Positions 1-11,151 are shown, counted from the first letter of the stretch. The stretch: 64,000 nucleotides of DNA from Hippophae tibetana (GCA_037013495.1 CM072811.1:51917452-51981451), one strand, 5' to 3'. Program-made: numbers and translations. Notes: generated from the letters alone by a model not told the origin.

Positions 1-451
1 CTTTTGTAAAAGTTTAATCAAAAAAAGAAAAAAAAAACTTTTCTAAAAGTTGCAATTATGTCTAATGTTTTTTAAGAATTAAAAAAAATAGTTAAAAAAA
101 ATCATTGGAGTTTTAAGAATAAATAAATATATAAAAGAAAAAAATTTCCGTATCCCTTTCTAGCCTCCGCTCCCAATTCTATGTATTTGCCCTTCCTTCC
201 TTGGAATTGAAACTGAAATCTCATGTATGTGAAAGCACTACTAATTTTAACAGATCTGTTCGCCAGTTAGCGATTCTATGATGGTGTTATTGGCATTTGG
301 TTTGAAGGAGTAGATTGCTATAGTTTGGCACTTAGCATTCTGACTCTTCCCCACTTCATCTGCTTCGCAAGCCCATACTCTTGATTGAATCTATAACTTT
401 TTGAATTTACGCATTCTTGACTGGTGAAAGAAATCAGTAATTTAGGTGGAA
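1..451 (+). other. Upstream region and probable 5' UTR of the ATP synthase subunit gene
   Basis: The first 150 bases are AT-rich spacer with A-runs. From about 160 to 451 the base composition becomes mixed and CT-rich, as expected for a plant 5' leader just before the start codon at 452. No clear TATA box or upstream gene was recognised. Confidence 0.4.
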
Positions 452-1623
452 ATGGCGAGCTATCTATGGAGGAAATACGCAGACTACGTATACACAAAAT
501 GGGAAAGAATGATAGTTTGGAATTTTGTCGAGCCCTACATGAGACCCAAGTCCTTCACTCCTTTGGTTACCATCTATATTGCTGGTTTCTACACTGGGGT
601 CATCGGAGCTGCTATCTCTGAGCAACAGTACAAGGTATATCATTTTATCATATGTGTATATATGCACACTAGATCCATTGTTTGGCATTCTTTGTTTTTC
701 CCTGGATCAACATTTATGATTGCTGTGTTTTTGAATTTATTAGGCTCGGTTTCGATGATAATTGGTCTGTGTTTCCTTGATTTGGTAGTGCACACATAGT
801 ATTTGAGTATATGTCTCTGAGAGTAGAGTATGATAAGAAATTAAGTGCATTGCTATCAAATAATGCAATAAGATTATTTTATGATCAAAGTTGGGATTCT
901 CTTGTTTTTTGTCTTAGATCAACTAAGTTGATGCCTGAGCCTCGGGGGTGCAATACTATAGTTCATATGATTTACTCCCATTGGCTACTATAGTTCATAT
1001 TCACATGTCATTTAACAAGTATCGTTTGATCTAAATATTATAGTTATATGGCATTGTTGTTCTTGCATAATATTTGTAATCCATTATCTCAATGATTGGA
1101 AGTAGGTTTCTAAATGTAGATCATGGCACTCAATAACTACTCAAATAAAAATTTGTTGGAAAATTACATAAAATAATCCCTAAAATTTATAATAAAAAAA
1201 TATATAAATAATATTGAAGGGGTTTAATTGGACGGTGTTCAACGTTGAATCGATCTAAATGACCCTAGTTCAACTCAAACAACATTAAGTGTAAAATGAT
1301 GGGTTGAAGATTTTCTAATAGAAAATATGAGCCGGATATAAAGGGTATTATTTTTATGATTACAAGTTTTAAAAGTGTTATTTTTATTGTTTTTTGAATT
1401 CAAAATATTTATTTGGTGTTGCATATCTAAATACCTTCTCGTTTAATGACACATTTGTTATTTTAGTAATACTCAAATTCCAATATAAGAACCAATTCTC
1501 TGTAATGTACAGGAGAAATACTGGGAAGAGCACCCTGGGCAAATGGTGCCTCTTATGAAACCAATATTCTATGGAGGACCTTGGAGAATAATGAGAGGTG
1601 AAGTCCCTTTTAGCAAGGAGTAA
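452..1623 (+). CDS. ATP17: Mitochondrial F1Fo-ATP synthase small subunit, f/Atp17-like (Fb15 family); two exons
   Basis: Two exons, 452-634 and 1513-1623, joined in phase 0 (donor AAG/GTATAT, acceptor TGTACAG) give a 97-residue protein. The start ATG at 452 is chosen because the protein begins MASYLWRKYADYVYTKWER, as in plant relatives; the longer open frame upstream has no ATG. A single hydrophobic segment at about residues 36-55 (PLVTIYIAGFYTGVIGAA) and a conserved C-terminal tail with YWEEHP and PLMKP and a GGPWR motif match the small single-span plant protein known as Fb15, which I recall as the Atp17/subunit f equivalent of the Fo membrane sector in the inner mitochondrial membrane. The family resemblance is strong. 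The exact subunit letter rests on memory and is less certain. The 878-bp intron has no recognisable gene. Confidence 0.72.
635..1512 (+). other. Intron 1 of the Atp17-like gene, with AT-rich repeat debris
   Basis: Bounded by GTATAT and TGTACAG. Apart from an AT-rich block at about 1150-1420 the sequence looks ordinary. The phrase near 1345-1395 (ATTATTTTTATGATTA followed by TTTTAAAAGTRTTATTTTT) recurs at 50078-50117, which suggests a short dispersed repeat inside the intron. Confidence 0.5.
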
Positions 1624-1924
1624 TGCTATTCATTCCAATTTGGATTGTGTTCCCAACTCTTTAGCAAGTGAAAGCAGTGGGTGAATTTTTCTATTGATTA
1701 GTATGAACTTCAATCCTAGTTCGAACCTTGAAATAGTTCGTCTATTATTAGATGATTACGTATTCTATTTTAGAGTAATTATGTAACAAGTCTCCAAAAA
1801 TGATGCTAACAATAACGTATTCCTCCCTCTAAAATTAGACCTAAGTGGCCTACACGTTATGTATAATCCTCATACTTAGCTTTGATTCTCCCCATCCTCC
1901 TCTCCTTCCTTTGACTACCAAAAA
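1624..1924 (+). other. Intergenic spacer and probable promoter/leader of the PRA1 gene
   Basis: About 300 bases separate the stop of the Atp17-like gene from the PRA1 start, on the same strand. The last 40 bases are CT-rich (CCCCATCCTCCTCTCCTTCC), typical of a plant leader. No convincing TATA box was found. Confidence 0.4.
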
Positions 1925-2524
1925 ATGACAACATATGGAACTATTCCAACAGTAATACCGCCACCATCAAACCTACAACTCAACATTTCAAGAGCAAAAG
2001 ATAGGATCAAAAATGGCCTTGGCATCAGAAGACCATGGAAGGAAATGATCGAACCGCACAGTCTCACGCTTCCTATCTCCATTGGCCAAACAAATCAAAG
2101 GATTAAAACAAACATGGCCTTTTTTCGTGTAAATTATGCAATGATGGTATTGTTCATCCTCTTTCTAAGCTTGATTTGGCATCCCACTTCATTGATCGTC
2201 TTCATTGTTATGATTGTTGCATGGTTGTTCTTATATTTCCTACGTGATGAGCCCTTGATGGTTTTCGGTCGTTTAATTGATGATAGAGCAGTGTTAATGG
2301 CCTTGTCATCGTTAACAATTTTTGCTTTGTATTTAACAGACGTGAGATATAATCTTATAGTTGCACTCTCAATTGGCCTTGTGGCTGTAATTGTTCATGG
2401 TGCATTTAGGGAAACAGAAGATCTGTTTATAATGAATATTGAAGAAGGTACAGGATCAGGTGGTGGAAATGTTAAAGTGCCTCTAAAACCAGCAGCTTCA
2501 TCTTCTTATTCATTGTCAGAGTAA
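1925..2524 (+). CDS. PRA1F: PRA1 family protein (prenylated Rab acceptor), clade F-like
   Basis: A single-exon 199-residue protein. The N-terminus MTTYGTIPT and the block around residues 34-40 (IRRPWKE) are typical of plant PRA1 proteins, especially clade F. Two long hydrophobic stretches at about residues 72-106 and 122-160 are each long enough for a hairpin or two spans, separated by the short hydrophilic stretch RDEPLMVFGRLIDD, which matches the PRA1 consensus. The C-terminus is serine-rich and soluble. PRA1 proteins are small integral proteins of ER, Golgi and endosomal membranes that bind prenylated Rab GTPases and help vesicle trafficking. Most plant PRA1 genes are intronless, as here. 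The length is normal and nothing is missing. Confidence 0.9.
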   Translation: MTTYGTIPTVIPPPSNLQLNISRAKDRIKNGLGIRRPWKEMIEPHSLTLPISIGQTNQRIKTNMAFFRVNYAMMVLFILFLSLIWHPTSLIVFIVMIVAWLFLYFLRDEPLMVFGRLIDDRAVLMALSSLTIFALYLTDVRYNLIVALSIGLVAVIVHGAFRETEDLFIMNIEEGTGSGGGNVKVPLKPAASSSYSLSE

Positions 2525-3290
2525 TGGATTTGCCTTGTTTCTCTTGTTTTTATCTTGTATAATATCAAATAACATAGTAAGGATTTTACCCTCACTTTCT
2601 TTTTAATGCATCGGTATGTCACTTTGCATCGTGATGACATGACATTAAGATCTGTAAAAATCGAGTTCATCTAATATATGAGTTGATACGAGTTAAGTTA
2701 TCGTATTATTAGAGCTCATTTAATAAAATATTTTTTTATCAAAAAATAATTATTAAAATATCACTTAAAATAGTGTTTATTTTTTGTTGGTAAAAGTCAA
2801 ATTTACCGAACGATACATGAGTAAGATGATCTAGCCCACCTGGGTCACTCCACTTATAACAATCTACTAGCCCATTCAAAAAAAATCAGTAAACAGTTGT
2901 CAAAATGTTACTTAAAAAAACACTTTAACTTCTTTTTTTATAGTTTATTAGTTGTTAAGTCTAATTTATTTCAAATTGAGCTAAGTTCATAATCCTTCTG
3001 TAATAATATTATCATAATTATTTTTATTATTATAATAAAAATAAAAAATATGTAAATTATTTAATATATTTTTATAATTAATTATAATTTATTATTAAAT
3101 AAAATGATTATGATAATAAGAATGTGAGTAACTATAATTTTTGGACCATATTCATTACTTCATATAATTGTATGTCAAGTGAATTAATTGAAAAAAAAGT
3201 TACAATGATTAAATGAAAAGACCTGGGTATTTTTCAATTTTAGATACAAATTCATGTTAAATGTAACGTGCTCTTTTAGTGGACTGTAAT
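2525..3290. other. AT-rich intergenic spacer
   Basis: After the 3' UTR of the PRA1 gene the sequence is low-complexity AT-rich DNA with short A and T runs. No ORF or recognisable repeat family was seen. Confidence 0.5.
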
Positions 3291-3876
3291 GTTGTGTTTG
3301 GTTGGAGAGAATATAAATAAATTAAAATTGATTACTTCTATTTATGTGTTTGATAGGGTTGAAAAATGAGTCAAGAATAAAATTTCACCCTAAATATAAC
3401 CATAAACTCCAAACCTAAATCCCAAAACCCTAAATCTTAAACCCCAAATCCCAAAACTCAAAACCTAAACCCTAAATCTCAAATATCAAATCCTAAAACA
3501 CTAAACCCTAAATCCTAAATTCCAAATCCTAAAACTTTAAATCCTATTTAGAAAAATAATAATTTTAACCCTAAACCTTAATCCACAAAATATAACCCTA
3601 AATATTAAATCTCAAAATCTTAAACCCTATTTAGAATAATAATTATTTCAATAATGTATTTTTTCTAACGTAAAAATAATAATTAAAAGATATTATTTAA
3701 ATTTTACTGAATATAGGTATATTAAGGTAATTTATAGTTTTTTTTTTTCATTTCATTCCAGTGACAAACCAAATATTTTAATACTGATTCTTTCTTTGAT
3801 TTCACTTATTAAACCAAATAACATTATTTCCTTTTCATTCTAATTCTGATTTCATTATGTGAATCAAACTTCACTT
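3291..3876 (+). mobile_element. Short inverted-repeat element with telomere-like core, copy 1
   Basis: The left end reads GTTGTGTTTGGTTGG and the right end TTCTGATTTCATTATGTGAATCAAACTTC. The reverse complement of the right end (GTTTGATTCACATAATG) resembles the left, giving long imperfect terminal inverted repeats. The core at about 3395-3620 is an array of degenerate CCCTAAA units. The same ends and core occur in reverse orientation at 61366-62245 and, with a shortened end, at 59461-60252. The right 39 bases match the reverse complement of the left end of the 61-kb copy at all but a handful of positions. There is no coding capacity, so this is a MITE-like non-autonomous element. The exact termini and target-site duplication could not be fixed. 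Confidence 0.7.
3395..3620 (+). repeat. Degenerate (CCCTAAA)n telomere-like array
   Basis: Many imperfect copies of CCCTAAA, CCTAAAT and CCAAATC in tandem, the plant telomere unit in C-rich orientation. It lies inside an inverted-repeat element and not at a chromosome end. Confidence 0.8.
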
Positions 3877-6316
3877 AAAGCTTTAGTTGACAAGATGTTT
3901 ACGATGTTGATTTATAAAATATTTTAAAAAATTATTTATATCATATAATTAAAATAATAAAATATATTTTTTCTAACTTATAATTTACTATAAATTATAA
4001 TTTATGATAAATAATTTTTTTAAAAATAAATATCATTGACTCTGAGTTTTATATGTTTTTCAATCCACTCTTAAAATTAAAATTAATACTCCTAAATGAA
4101 AAAATACAATAGTGTTAACTTTATTTTCATCATCATCTATATAAATTTGAATCTTTAACATATAATATTTTTTATTTAATAAAAAATAAAACTTTAATGC
4201 TAGTTTTAGAAAAAGGCAAAAAAAGGTTAACATTATACTTGCACATTCTAATTTATTCTGCCAAGCATACTTCATCTTTGAAATAAATTTGAATATAGTT
4301 TTTATATATTTATTATTTTTACATAAATATTTTTTTTATAACTTATATATGTTAAACACTTATAATTTAATAATTAATATTAATGAGATTTAAACATAAG
4401 ATACTCAAACTCTAATACAATATTAAAAATTGTTGGAAAAAAACTCTACATATATAAAACTTTGCTTCATGATATCATATTAGAAATTGTTATTAAAATA
4501 ACTCACCTAAATATTTAAAATATTAAAAAAATAATCAATAATATTTTATACATCTATCATATCCTAAAAGTATTGACTTTATATAATGTACATATTAAAT
4601 ATTTATAATTAAATATTTATAATTTAATAATTTAAATTAATTTTAATATAAGAATTACAATACCTTAATTTTAATATTAAGATAAATATTATTAATAGAA
4701 AGTATAAATTATTTAAAATATATATAAATGTTGTTTTTATATATTTACGAGTTAGATACAAGTATACAACAATGATTGGATAAGACGTACATAGATTTTA
4801 TGTTGGCCAATAATACTCTATCTGTAATAATCACAATTTTGTGGTAGACAGCATTTTCTAGAATAAAAAATTAATGTCTACCGTCCAATGCTTAAGCTGA
4901 AAGCAGAGTAGCCCAGATAACTCTGACTCTTTGACATGATGCTATACTTCTAATACGACCAATCTTACCCATATATTTTCACCTCAGAAAACACGTTATT
5001 TAAAGTTAGACAATCCCAGATCAAATGAGAAAATATAACTAACATGGTATCTCATGCTTTCTATACAGTCTTACTTAGTAAACACACATGAACATGAACA
5101 TGAACATGAACATGAACATGAACATGAACAATTAGTTAGATGATTGGACAAAAAGTAAAGGTGTGACAAGGGTGGTCTAGTGTTGGAACTCCACTACAGA
5201 TAACTTCATCAGCCCAATGAATTTGCAATATAGTGTGGACCATAACACTTTAACGTTCTGCTACTTGTATTGGTATTATCCATATAATCTTTTAATTTTG
5301 GATCACTTTATTCATCAATTGAAAATACTACTTTGTTGGCAAATATAATTGAATCATATGTGGACACATCTCAATTGAAAATACTATTTTAACTTGAAAC
5401 ACAAAGCTTTTTCTTTTAATGTGAGGTCACTGTAGTGTATACTTTTGTTCATCTCAGCTATCTCAATTATTGAGATACAGAACATAACTAGATGACAAAA
5501 CATCTAGTTCATCAACTTATCAATCGTCATCTCAGTTTAGATCTTTATCTTATATTGACGTTAACACTTTTAAAGGCCAGCTTCAAGCCAAATACCTATT
5601 TTTCATGTTTTAAGTTCACATCAAAGTTCATGGTTCAGTGATGCGATCATTTAAAATCAAAGCACAAAATATGACCATAACTACTTAATCCAAAACATCA
5701 AAGTTCATTTCTTTCTGCCTTTTTAGTCGGATCAACTGAATGAAAGAAGGGTGGGGATGGGAGATATCACAGCTTTCAAAAATAAAATAAAAATTTATTC
5801 CATTTGTTTTCAATTATAATGATTAATCCCATATTAAACATGTACAATTTAGTAATAAAAATTTAGATTTACAGAACTTAGGTTCACTTATTTTTAAGAC
5901 AAAATACACCCTTATAAATTAGTTTCATAACATTGAAAAAATGTTATCTTTGGTCTTACAAGTATATACTTAAGAGATTTATTTGCACATTTGAGACAAA
6001 ACGCAGTCCTTTTGATTTGAATTAAATTTTATTGAGATTAAAATACACATTTTTAAAAAAATTATAGAATTAAAATATTTCAATTAAAAATTAGCGGAAT
6101 AAAATGATTAATTTACAAAATTACCGGACTACATACACTCTTCTCCATAGAAGAAGAATAGAGAAGATCCAGAAGTTCTGTGTTATTAGAAACTAAACAA
6201 TGAAGTAGAGAAAGGAGATCAATTTCACTCAACGATATATCCAAAGGAAATCTTCTGTAGGAAACTATGGTCAAAACAAATTCCAACAAAGACCATAATC
6301 ATGTAAATAAATAACA
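3877..6316. other. AT-rich intergenic region
   Basis: Mostly A/T runs with no credible gene. The part from about 4880 to 5760 is less AT-rich and holds the hexanucleotide repeat at 5087-5130, but no ORF of interest. The stretch 6130-6316 is the probable 3' UTR of the cytidine deaminase gene, which reads leftward. Confidence 0.5.
5087..5130 (+). repeat. (ACATGA)n hexanucleotide microsatellite
   Basis: About seven perfect tandem copies of ACATGA, ending in ACAATTAG. Confidence 0.95.
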
Positions 6317-7294
6317 TCAAGAACAAGGCTTTTTACAAGAATCAGAAGCAGAGGAACAATGAAAAACCTTAAAGTCACACCTTGGTGAAATGGACTGCAA
6401 CAGAAGCTTTGCCGTGTGCTCTTGTTTAACCAAAGCATCTTCCTTTTCTACCAAAATTGCTGCAACAATTTTCTCATACCCATCACCACCAGCAGCAATA
6501 TAAACCACCAAAGCCGCTTGAACAGGACCCAAACTCGGATTATAAGCAGCTGATTCCATATAAGATCCTTTGTATATCTTCCCATCAGAATCCAAAATCG
6601 ATAGTCCAGATGGGCATTTACTATAAGGGGCATGAGATTTATTAGCAGCCTCAAGAGCTGCGTGTTTCAATTCATTCATTTTATAGTAGTTATGACCTTC
6701 AATAGCTTTTCCATCACAATCACCATTGCACAAATTATTAGTTTCGCTCAAAAGTGATAAGCCATTGTGGTGTGGTTCTAAAAGTAAAGGTACGTCCTTA
6801 CCCAGAAGATCATCGGGTCCGAATCTATGAGGCAAAAGTTGCGAAAGTGGGTTGAATTGATCGCATTTGGGTTGATGGGTTTCTTTGCTATCATCATTTT
6901 CTTCGTCATATTCTGCCGAAGTGATTAAAATCTTGATATTGGGAGCCCCACGAATTTCTTGAAGGAATTGACGACAATGCCCACATGGTGCTGAAGAAAC
7001 GGCGATGTATTCAAGTTGGGTCTCGGCATTAATGCATAGATTGGTGACGAGGAATTGCTCAGCGTGGACGGAGTGGTGTAGAGGAAGACCTGGGAATTCG
7101 AGATTGACTCCGATGAAAATTCGACCTGAGGATCCGTACCCGACTGCGCCAACGTGGAATTTGGAGATAGGTGGACGAGCGAGAGTCTGAGCTGGCTTGA
7201 CGAGGGAGGCTAAGAGTTGGAGAGTGGTGAGACCGGATTGGTTGGCCATGGATTTGGCTTCTGAAGCTTCGATTACGAATTTGGGTCGGTCCAT
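6317..7294 (-). CDS. CDA1: Cytidine deaminase (plant homodimeric type)
   Basis: An intronless gene for a 325-residue zinc hydrolase that converts cytidine and deoxycytidine to uridine and deoxyuridine in pyrimidine salvage, in the cytosol. The N-terminal catalytic domain carries the zinc/proton-shuttle motif HAE at residues 77-79 and PCGHC, with zinc cysteines at 104 and 107. The C-terminal half (from about residue 215) is the second, degenerate deaminase-like domain with APYSKCPSG and QEHTAKLLL. The length is close to the roughly 300 residues of Arabidopsis CDA1. I chose the start at 7294 (MDRPKFVIEASEAKSMA) because it aligns with the family N-terminus. The frame stays open to an ATG at 7432, but a TATA-like sequence at 7441-7450 puts transcription start too near for that ATG to be used. 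An acidic insert (EYDEENDDSKE) follows the first domain. Confidence 0.93.
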   Translation of the reverse strand: MDRPKFVIEASEAKSMANQSGLTTLQLLASLVKPAQTLARPPISKFHVGAVGYGSSGRIFIGVNLEFPGLPLHHSVHAEQFLVTNLCINAETQLEYIAVSSAPCGHCRQFLQEIRGAPNIKILITSAEYDEENDDSKETHQPKCDQFNPLSQLLPHRFGPDDLLGKDVPLLLEPHHNGLSLLSETNNLCNGDCDGKAIEGHNYYKMNELKHAALEAANKSHAPYSKCPSGLSILDSDGKIYKGSYMESAAYNPSLGPVQAALVVYIAAGGDGYEKIVAAILVEKEDALVKQEHTAKLLLQSISPRCDFKVFHCSSASDSCKKPCS

Positions 7295-7440
7295 TTTGAC
7301 CCGGTCGCTGGATTTTGGATATTGTTTTAATTCAGATGAGAGGAAGAGTTCCACAAAATGAGAAAGAGGAGTATCGAAGGAGTGGGAAGGAGAAGGGAGA
7401 GACATTGGTGAATTTATAGAAATCATATGCACGTTATTTT

Positions 7441-7450
7441 ATTTATAAAT
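7441..7450 (-). promoter_or_regulatory. Probable TATA box of the cytidine deaminase gene
   Basis: ATTTATAAAT on the minus strand lies about 150 bases upstream of the chosen ATG at 7294, leaving room for a leader of roughly 110-120 bases. It is the only good TATA match close to the gene. Confidence 0.45.
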
Positions 7451-7748
7451 TATTTTTTAAAATGATAAATATGTATATTTTTTTAACGTGTTAAATTTTG
7501 TAACTAATATGTCTACCTAATCTTCACACCACTTGTTTTTCTTCCTTTTTTTTCCTATTTTTTTATTTTAAATGAATGTATTTCTATCTATTTTATTTTA
7601 CATATATTTCTCTTTTTAGTTCATTTAAATAAAACATACATTTATATATTTTTCTTATATCTTATTTTAAGATAAATTTATTTTACTTAAATATTTCTTT
7701 AAGATGATTTATATTATTTTTATGCTCATTAAGTTTATATTTTATTAT

Positions 7749-7804
<56 letters not shown>

Positions 7805-8740
7805 TAATACTTCAAAATTAAAATTAAATTATAATATAGAACAAAATATAAAAGATCACATTTTTCACAATTTACTAAAAAAATATTTTTAGCTTAATAA
7901 TTTTTATTATTAATATTTTCACATTGCTCTATTTTAATTTTAATTGTACATTTTTATATTTAATTAATAAAATTTTATTTTTTAATAAAAAATGTCTACC
8001 TAACAAATTTCAAAACAATAGACTTAAATTTTGTTTACAAGTAAATAAAATATAATTAGTAGGATGTAAAAAGTTCATCTAAAAATAATTACACCTATTT
8101 GTACATAGATAATTAGAATTTAAACTCTATATTTTTTACATGTTTAAGGTGGCTTCATGCTTCTAAGTGACAACTTAATTTAAAAAGCGCATCTTTTAAA
8201 AAAAAAATACTAAAGCTTACTATTTTATTAAATAAAAAAAATTACATAAGGTATAGAATTATACCACCTGAATCATAAACTAATCCTAAATTTAAAAATT
8301 TCATCTTAATTGCAAAAAATTTATACAAAAATTAGTATTAAGAAAATAAATAAAATAAAGAATAATAGTATAAATCATTTTTGGAAACCGAATAAAACAA
8401 TGTTCTTCTTATAATAAAATTCCAACTCAAAAGATCAAATACTATTAAGAAGGGGAATCTAAGTACTTATATATCCCTTTAGATTATCTTATTTTTTTTA
8501 ACATAGGATTCATGTTTGCTTTTATTCTAACATTTTTTTTCTCAAACAAGTTACATATGGTTCTTCCTTGAACTTAATACGTGGTCCACCTTGTTATTGC
8601 TAATATGAAAAGATTGTGATACTACATTTCCTCACACAACTCTTAGGCCTACACTCCAAGATTATCATATGGTGGATGATAGGTATGTTTCCAACATCTT
8701 GAAAATTGTTTCGAATTCATCTGTAAACTTTAACCAATCC
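7451..8740. other. AT-rich spacer upstream of the cytidine deaminase gene
   Basis: Long T and A runs plus the AT microsatellite at 7750-7801. No gene was seen. Confidence 0.5.
7750..7801 (+). repeat. (AT)n microsatellite
   Basis: Roughly 25 uninterrupted TA units. Confidence 0.95.
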
Positions 8741-8746
8741 ACTTAA

Positions 8747-8857
8747 GTGTCCCTTTACAGGTCACTTGCCTTGTTCACTTGTGCTCACTTCGTTAGATTA
8801 GGTGTTCCTTTACAGGTCACTTGCCTTGTTCACGTGTGCTCACTTCGTTAGATTAGG
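8747..8857 (+). repeat. 55-bp direct tandem duplication
   Basis: Units start at 8747 and 8802. Each reads CTTTACAGGTCACTTGCCTT and onward to GTTAGATTAG, with about two mismatches between units (CCC/TCC and CACTTG/CACGTG). Confidence 0.9.
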
Positions 8858-9230
8858 CATGTCACTGATGCATAAAGACCTCTTGCGTGCCTTTTTCAGA
8901 ATTATCAAATAAAGTTCATCTCCAAACGCAAACACTCACATGAGCTCGGGTGTATATGTTGACAATCATTTCAACCTTGCTTTGATACTAATTTGTAGAA
9001 TACTAATAGGCCAATGAACCAATGGATGTCCTCTCTTCAAACTCCTTACCTAATTCACTTGGGTTCACTATGTTTGATTAGGTCCATAACTAACATATAA
9101 AATTCTCATAAATGTCTTCTTCAAAATAACCAAACAATGTTCATCCTAGATACATACCCCATATGAGCCCTCGTGCATATGTAAACAATTCTTTCAACCT
9201 TATTTTGATATTAATTTATGTGAAAGTTCA
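8858..9230 (+). repeat. Degenerate larger tandem repeat, period about 223 bp
   Basis: The passage ending TTTCAACCTTGCTTTGATACTAATTT near 8993 recurs diverged near 9216 (TTTCAACCTTATTTTGATATTAATTT). The matches continue upstream (AAGTTCATC/ATGTTCATC; CATGAGCTCGGGTGTATATG/TATGAGCCCTCGTGCATATG). The 55-bp units belong to the same block. The source element is unknown. Confidence 0.6.
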
Positions 9231-9783
9231 TCATGTCAATAGTTCTCCTATAAACATCCTAAGATTTCAATTCAAAATATCAATTTCATTAAAAATAAGT
9301 AAATTAAACACTTATAACATTTTATATTTTCTTATGTTTTCGGTTTACTTTTATTTGCCTTTATTTTAATATAAATAAACAAAATAAGTTGGCTCATACT
9401 TGAAGATGATATATTATTTTACAACCATTAATAGGGGAAAATATTTTTATATATAAAAATTATTCTAATCTTTGATACAACTTAATCTATTAATGTGAAA
9501 TTTTCCTTCAGGTATACACTTTTTATATATGTTCCGTGCTATGTTGTATCATTGAATTAACTCTAATTTTTCCAAAATATTATTGGAATAATTGACAGGT
9601 TAATGTACCAATTAATTTTAATTTTTTGCTTGGATAATTCTCATGAACATTTTTTTTATATGAAAAGAACAACAGCCGTAGTTGTTAACACATATTAACA
9701 ATCAGCCTCTAACAAATGAATAGGAAGCCTAGTAACGAATATATCACCATGATTTCTCATGTACATAATTTTACAACTATTAT
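9231..9783. other. AT-rich spacer without recognised features
   Basis: Only low-complexity AT DNA. A short open frame at 9163-9369 has no protein-like features. Confidence 0.5.
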
Positions 9784-10500
9784 TACAAAAAAAAATATTT
9801 AAGTCGATATTAAAATTTGATTTTTTTTCAATTTAAAGTCGGTTCGGTGTAAGACCGATGCTACATGTAGGACGTAGTGTCGGTTGACGTGGTGAACCGA
9901 CGCTATCCACATGTGTAGCTTCGGTTGACACGTAGAACCGACACTATGTCCTACATGTAGCATCGGTTCAACACGTAGAACCGACACTACGTCCTACGTG
10001 TAGCATCAGTTCATCACGTCAAACCGACACTATGTCCTACGTGTAGCATCGGTTCGACACGTCAATTGACGTTTCGAGCTACATGAATAGCATCGATTGA
10101 CACGTAAAACCGATGCTACACACGTGGATATTTTCTTTTTTATCTTCTTTCTTCCTCAGATAGAAACTATTTTAAGCGTTGCATAACCCTTAAAAATCCA
10201 AAACTTCTTCCACTCTTTCTCATTTTCTGGCCACTTATGACCACCAATTCCAGCGTCAGTTAGTGTGTTTTCTTCTTCTCTAACTTATATTTTATATCCC
10301 CTATTTTTTTGAACAAAATATTCAAAAAAAATTAGATCCATTTCTCACTTACAAAATACAATTTTTTTCTTCACTTTGTCATTTCATTTACTCTTGTAAG
10401 TATTTCTATTAATTCTACGCACTTATTATTCATATTTTTTCTGTTATTATGTGTTATTATTTATGTGTATAAATTTTTGTATTATATATATAGGTTTTGT
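9784..10500 (+). mobile_element. Remnant 5' part of a CACTA-type (En/Spm) transposon, copy A
   Basis: It starts near a poly-A-rich end (ATTACAAAAAAAAAT), carries the subterminal array at about 9838-10125, and continues into a leader (CTCTTGTAAGTATTTCTATTAATTCTACGCACTTATTATTCATATT) that is clearly homologous to the leader of copy B at 14334-14382. No transposase remnant follows in this copy, and the 3' end was not found. Assignment to CACTA rests on the subterminal repeat structure and on the transposase-associated domain remnant in copy B. Confidence 0.6.
9838..10125 (+). repeat. Subterminal array of 43-bp units with internal palindromes
   Basis: CCGACACTA recurs at 9938, 9981 and 10024, a strict 43-bp period, with diverged units on each side. 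Within units, TCGGTTC and GAACCGA form an inverted repeat around ACACGT, and CTACATGTAG is a second palindrome. Such arrays near CACTA ends are binding sites for the element's own DNA-binding protein. Confidence 0.8.
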
Positions 10501-10853
10501 ATTATAACATCAAAAGAAAAATATAATGATATTGAATAACATAAGACAACACTACGATAATTTTTCTAATATTAATTAATATTTTATTTTTTAATTATTT
10601 ATATTATTTAAACTATTTGTTAAATAAATTTTGATTTTTTCCTACTATTATATAGTGATCGAATACAAGTTTTAATTTGAATATAATAATAAATAAATAA
10701 ATTTTATAAAAAATTAAAATTAAAATTTAAAATCAATTCAACGAAATGACTGTAATGGTTCATTTTAAAACAGTGTTTGTAAACATTCTTACTTATTTTC
10801 TTTAAAATGAATTTTTTTAAGTACTTCGTCAAGATAGTGTATATAATATAACA
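10501..10853. other. AT-rich sequence after CACTA copy A
   Basis: No ORF or domain remnant was recognised. Confidence 0.4.
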
Positions 10854-10981
10854 TAGTAGACTTTATACAGAGAAATCATTTTAAATCTTTTCTGTGCTTT
10901 AGTAAGGCATAATAAAACCTAGTAGACTTATACAGGGAAATCATTTTAAATCCATTCGATGCTTTAGTGAGTTAAATAAAT
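10854..10981 (+). repeat. 66-bp direct tandem duplication
   Basis: TAGTAGACTTTATACAGAGA at 10854 and TAGTAGACTTATACAGGGA at 10920 begin two units that share AAATCATTTTAAATC and TGCTTTAGT. Confidence 0.85.
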
Positions 10982-11151
10982 ACGAGAGAAAATGGTGATT
11001 GGGATTCATTTATTTAGGGATTAGGGGTTGCTTAAGCTCTTTGTTTAATATATATATATATATATATGCTTTTTAAATTTTTTTGTTTATCAAATAAAGA
11101 TAAAATTAAATGAAATTTTCATTATTTGAATATCACATATCATACATATTA

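Noticed and set aside
1690-1780. B-box-like GGTTCGAACTA on the minus strand, possible SINE
   Set aside because: No A box at the right distance and no SINE ends.
3395-3620. Possible chromosome-end or fusion telomere tract
   Set aside because: Units are degenerate, and the array is enclosed by inverted repeats shared with two other loci, so it is element cargo.
7704-7892. 62-codon open frame with a Tyr-Ile run
   Set aside because: It is the translation of the (AT)n microsatellite and its AT-rich flanks.
9799-9987. 62-codon open frame on the minus strand
   Set aside because: It reads through the 43-bp palindromic repeats of the CACTA remnant; the peptide is just repeats of the array.
9838-10125. 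Regular repeats that might suggest a CRISPR array
   Set aside because: The whole 43-bp period is repeated with no unique spacers, and the setting is plant nuclear DNA with transposon leaders.
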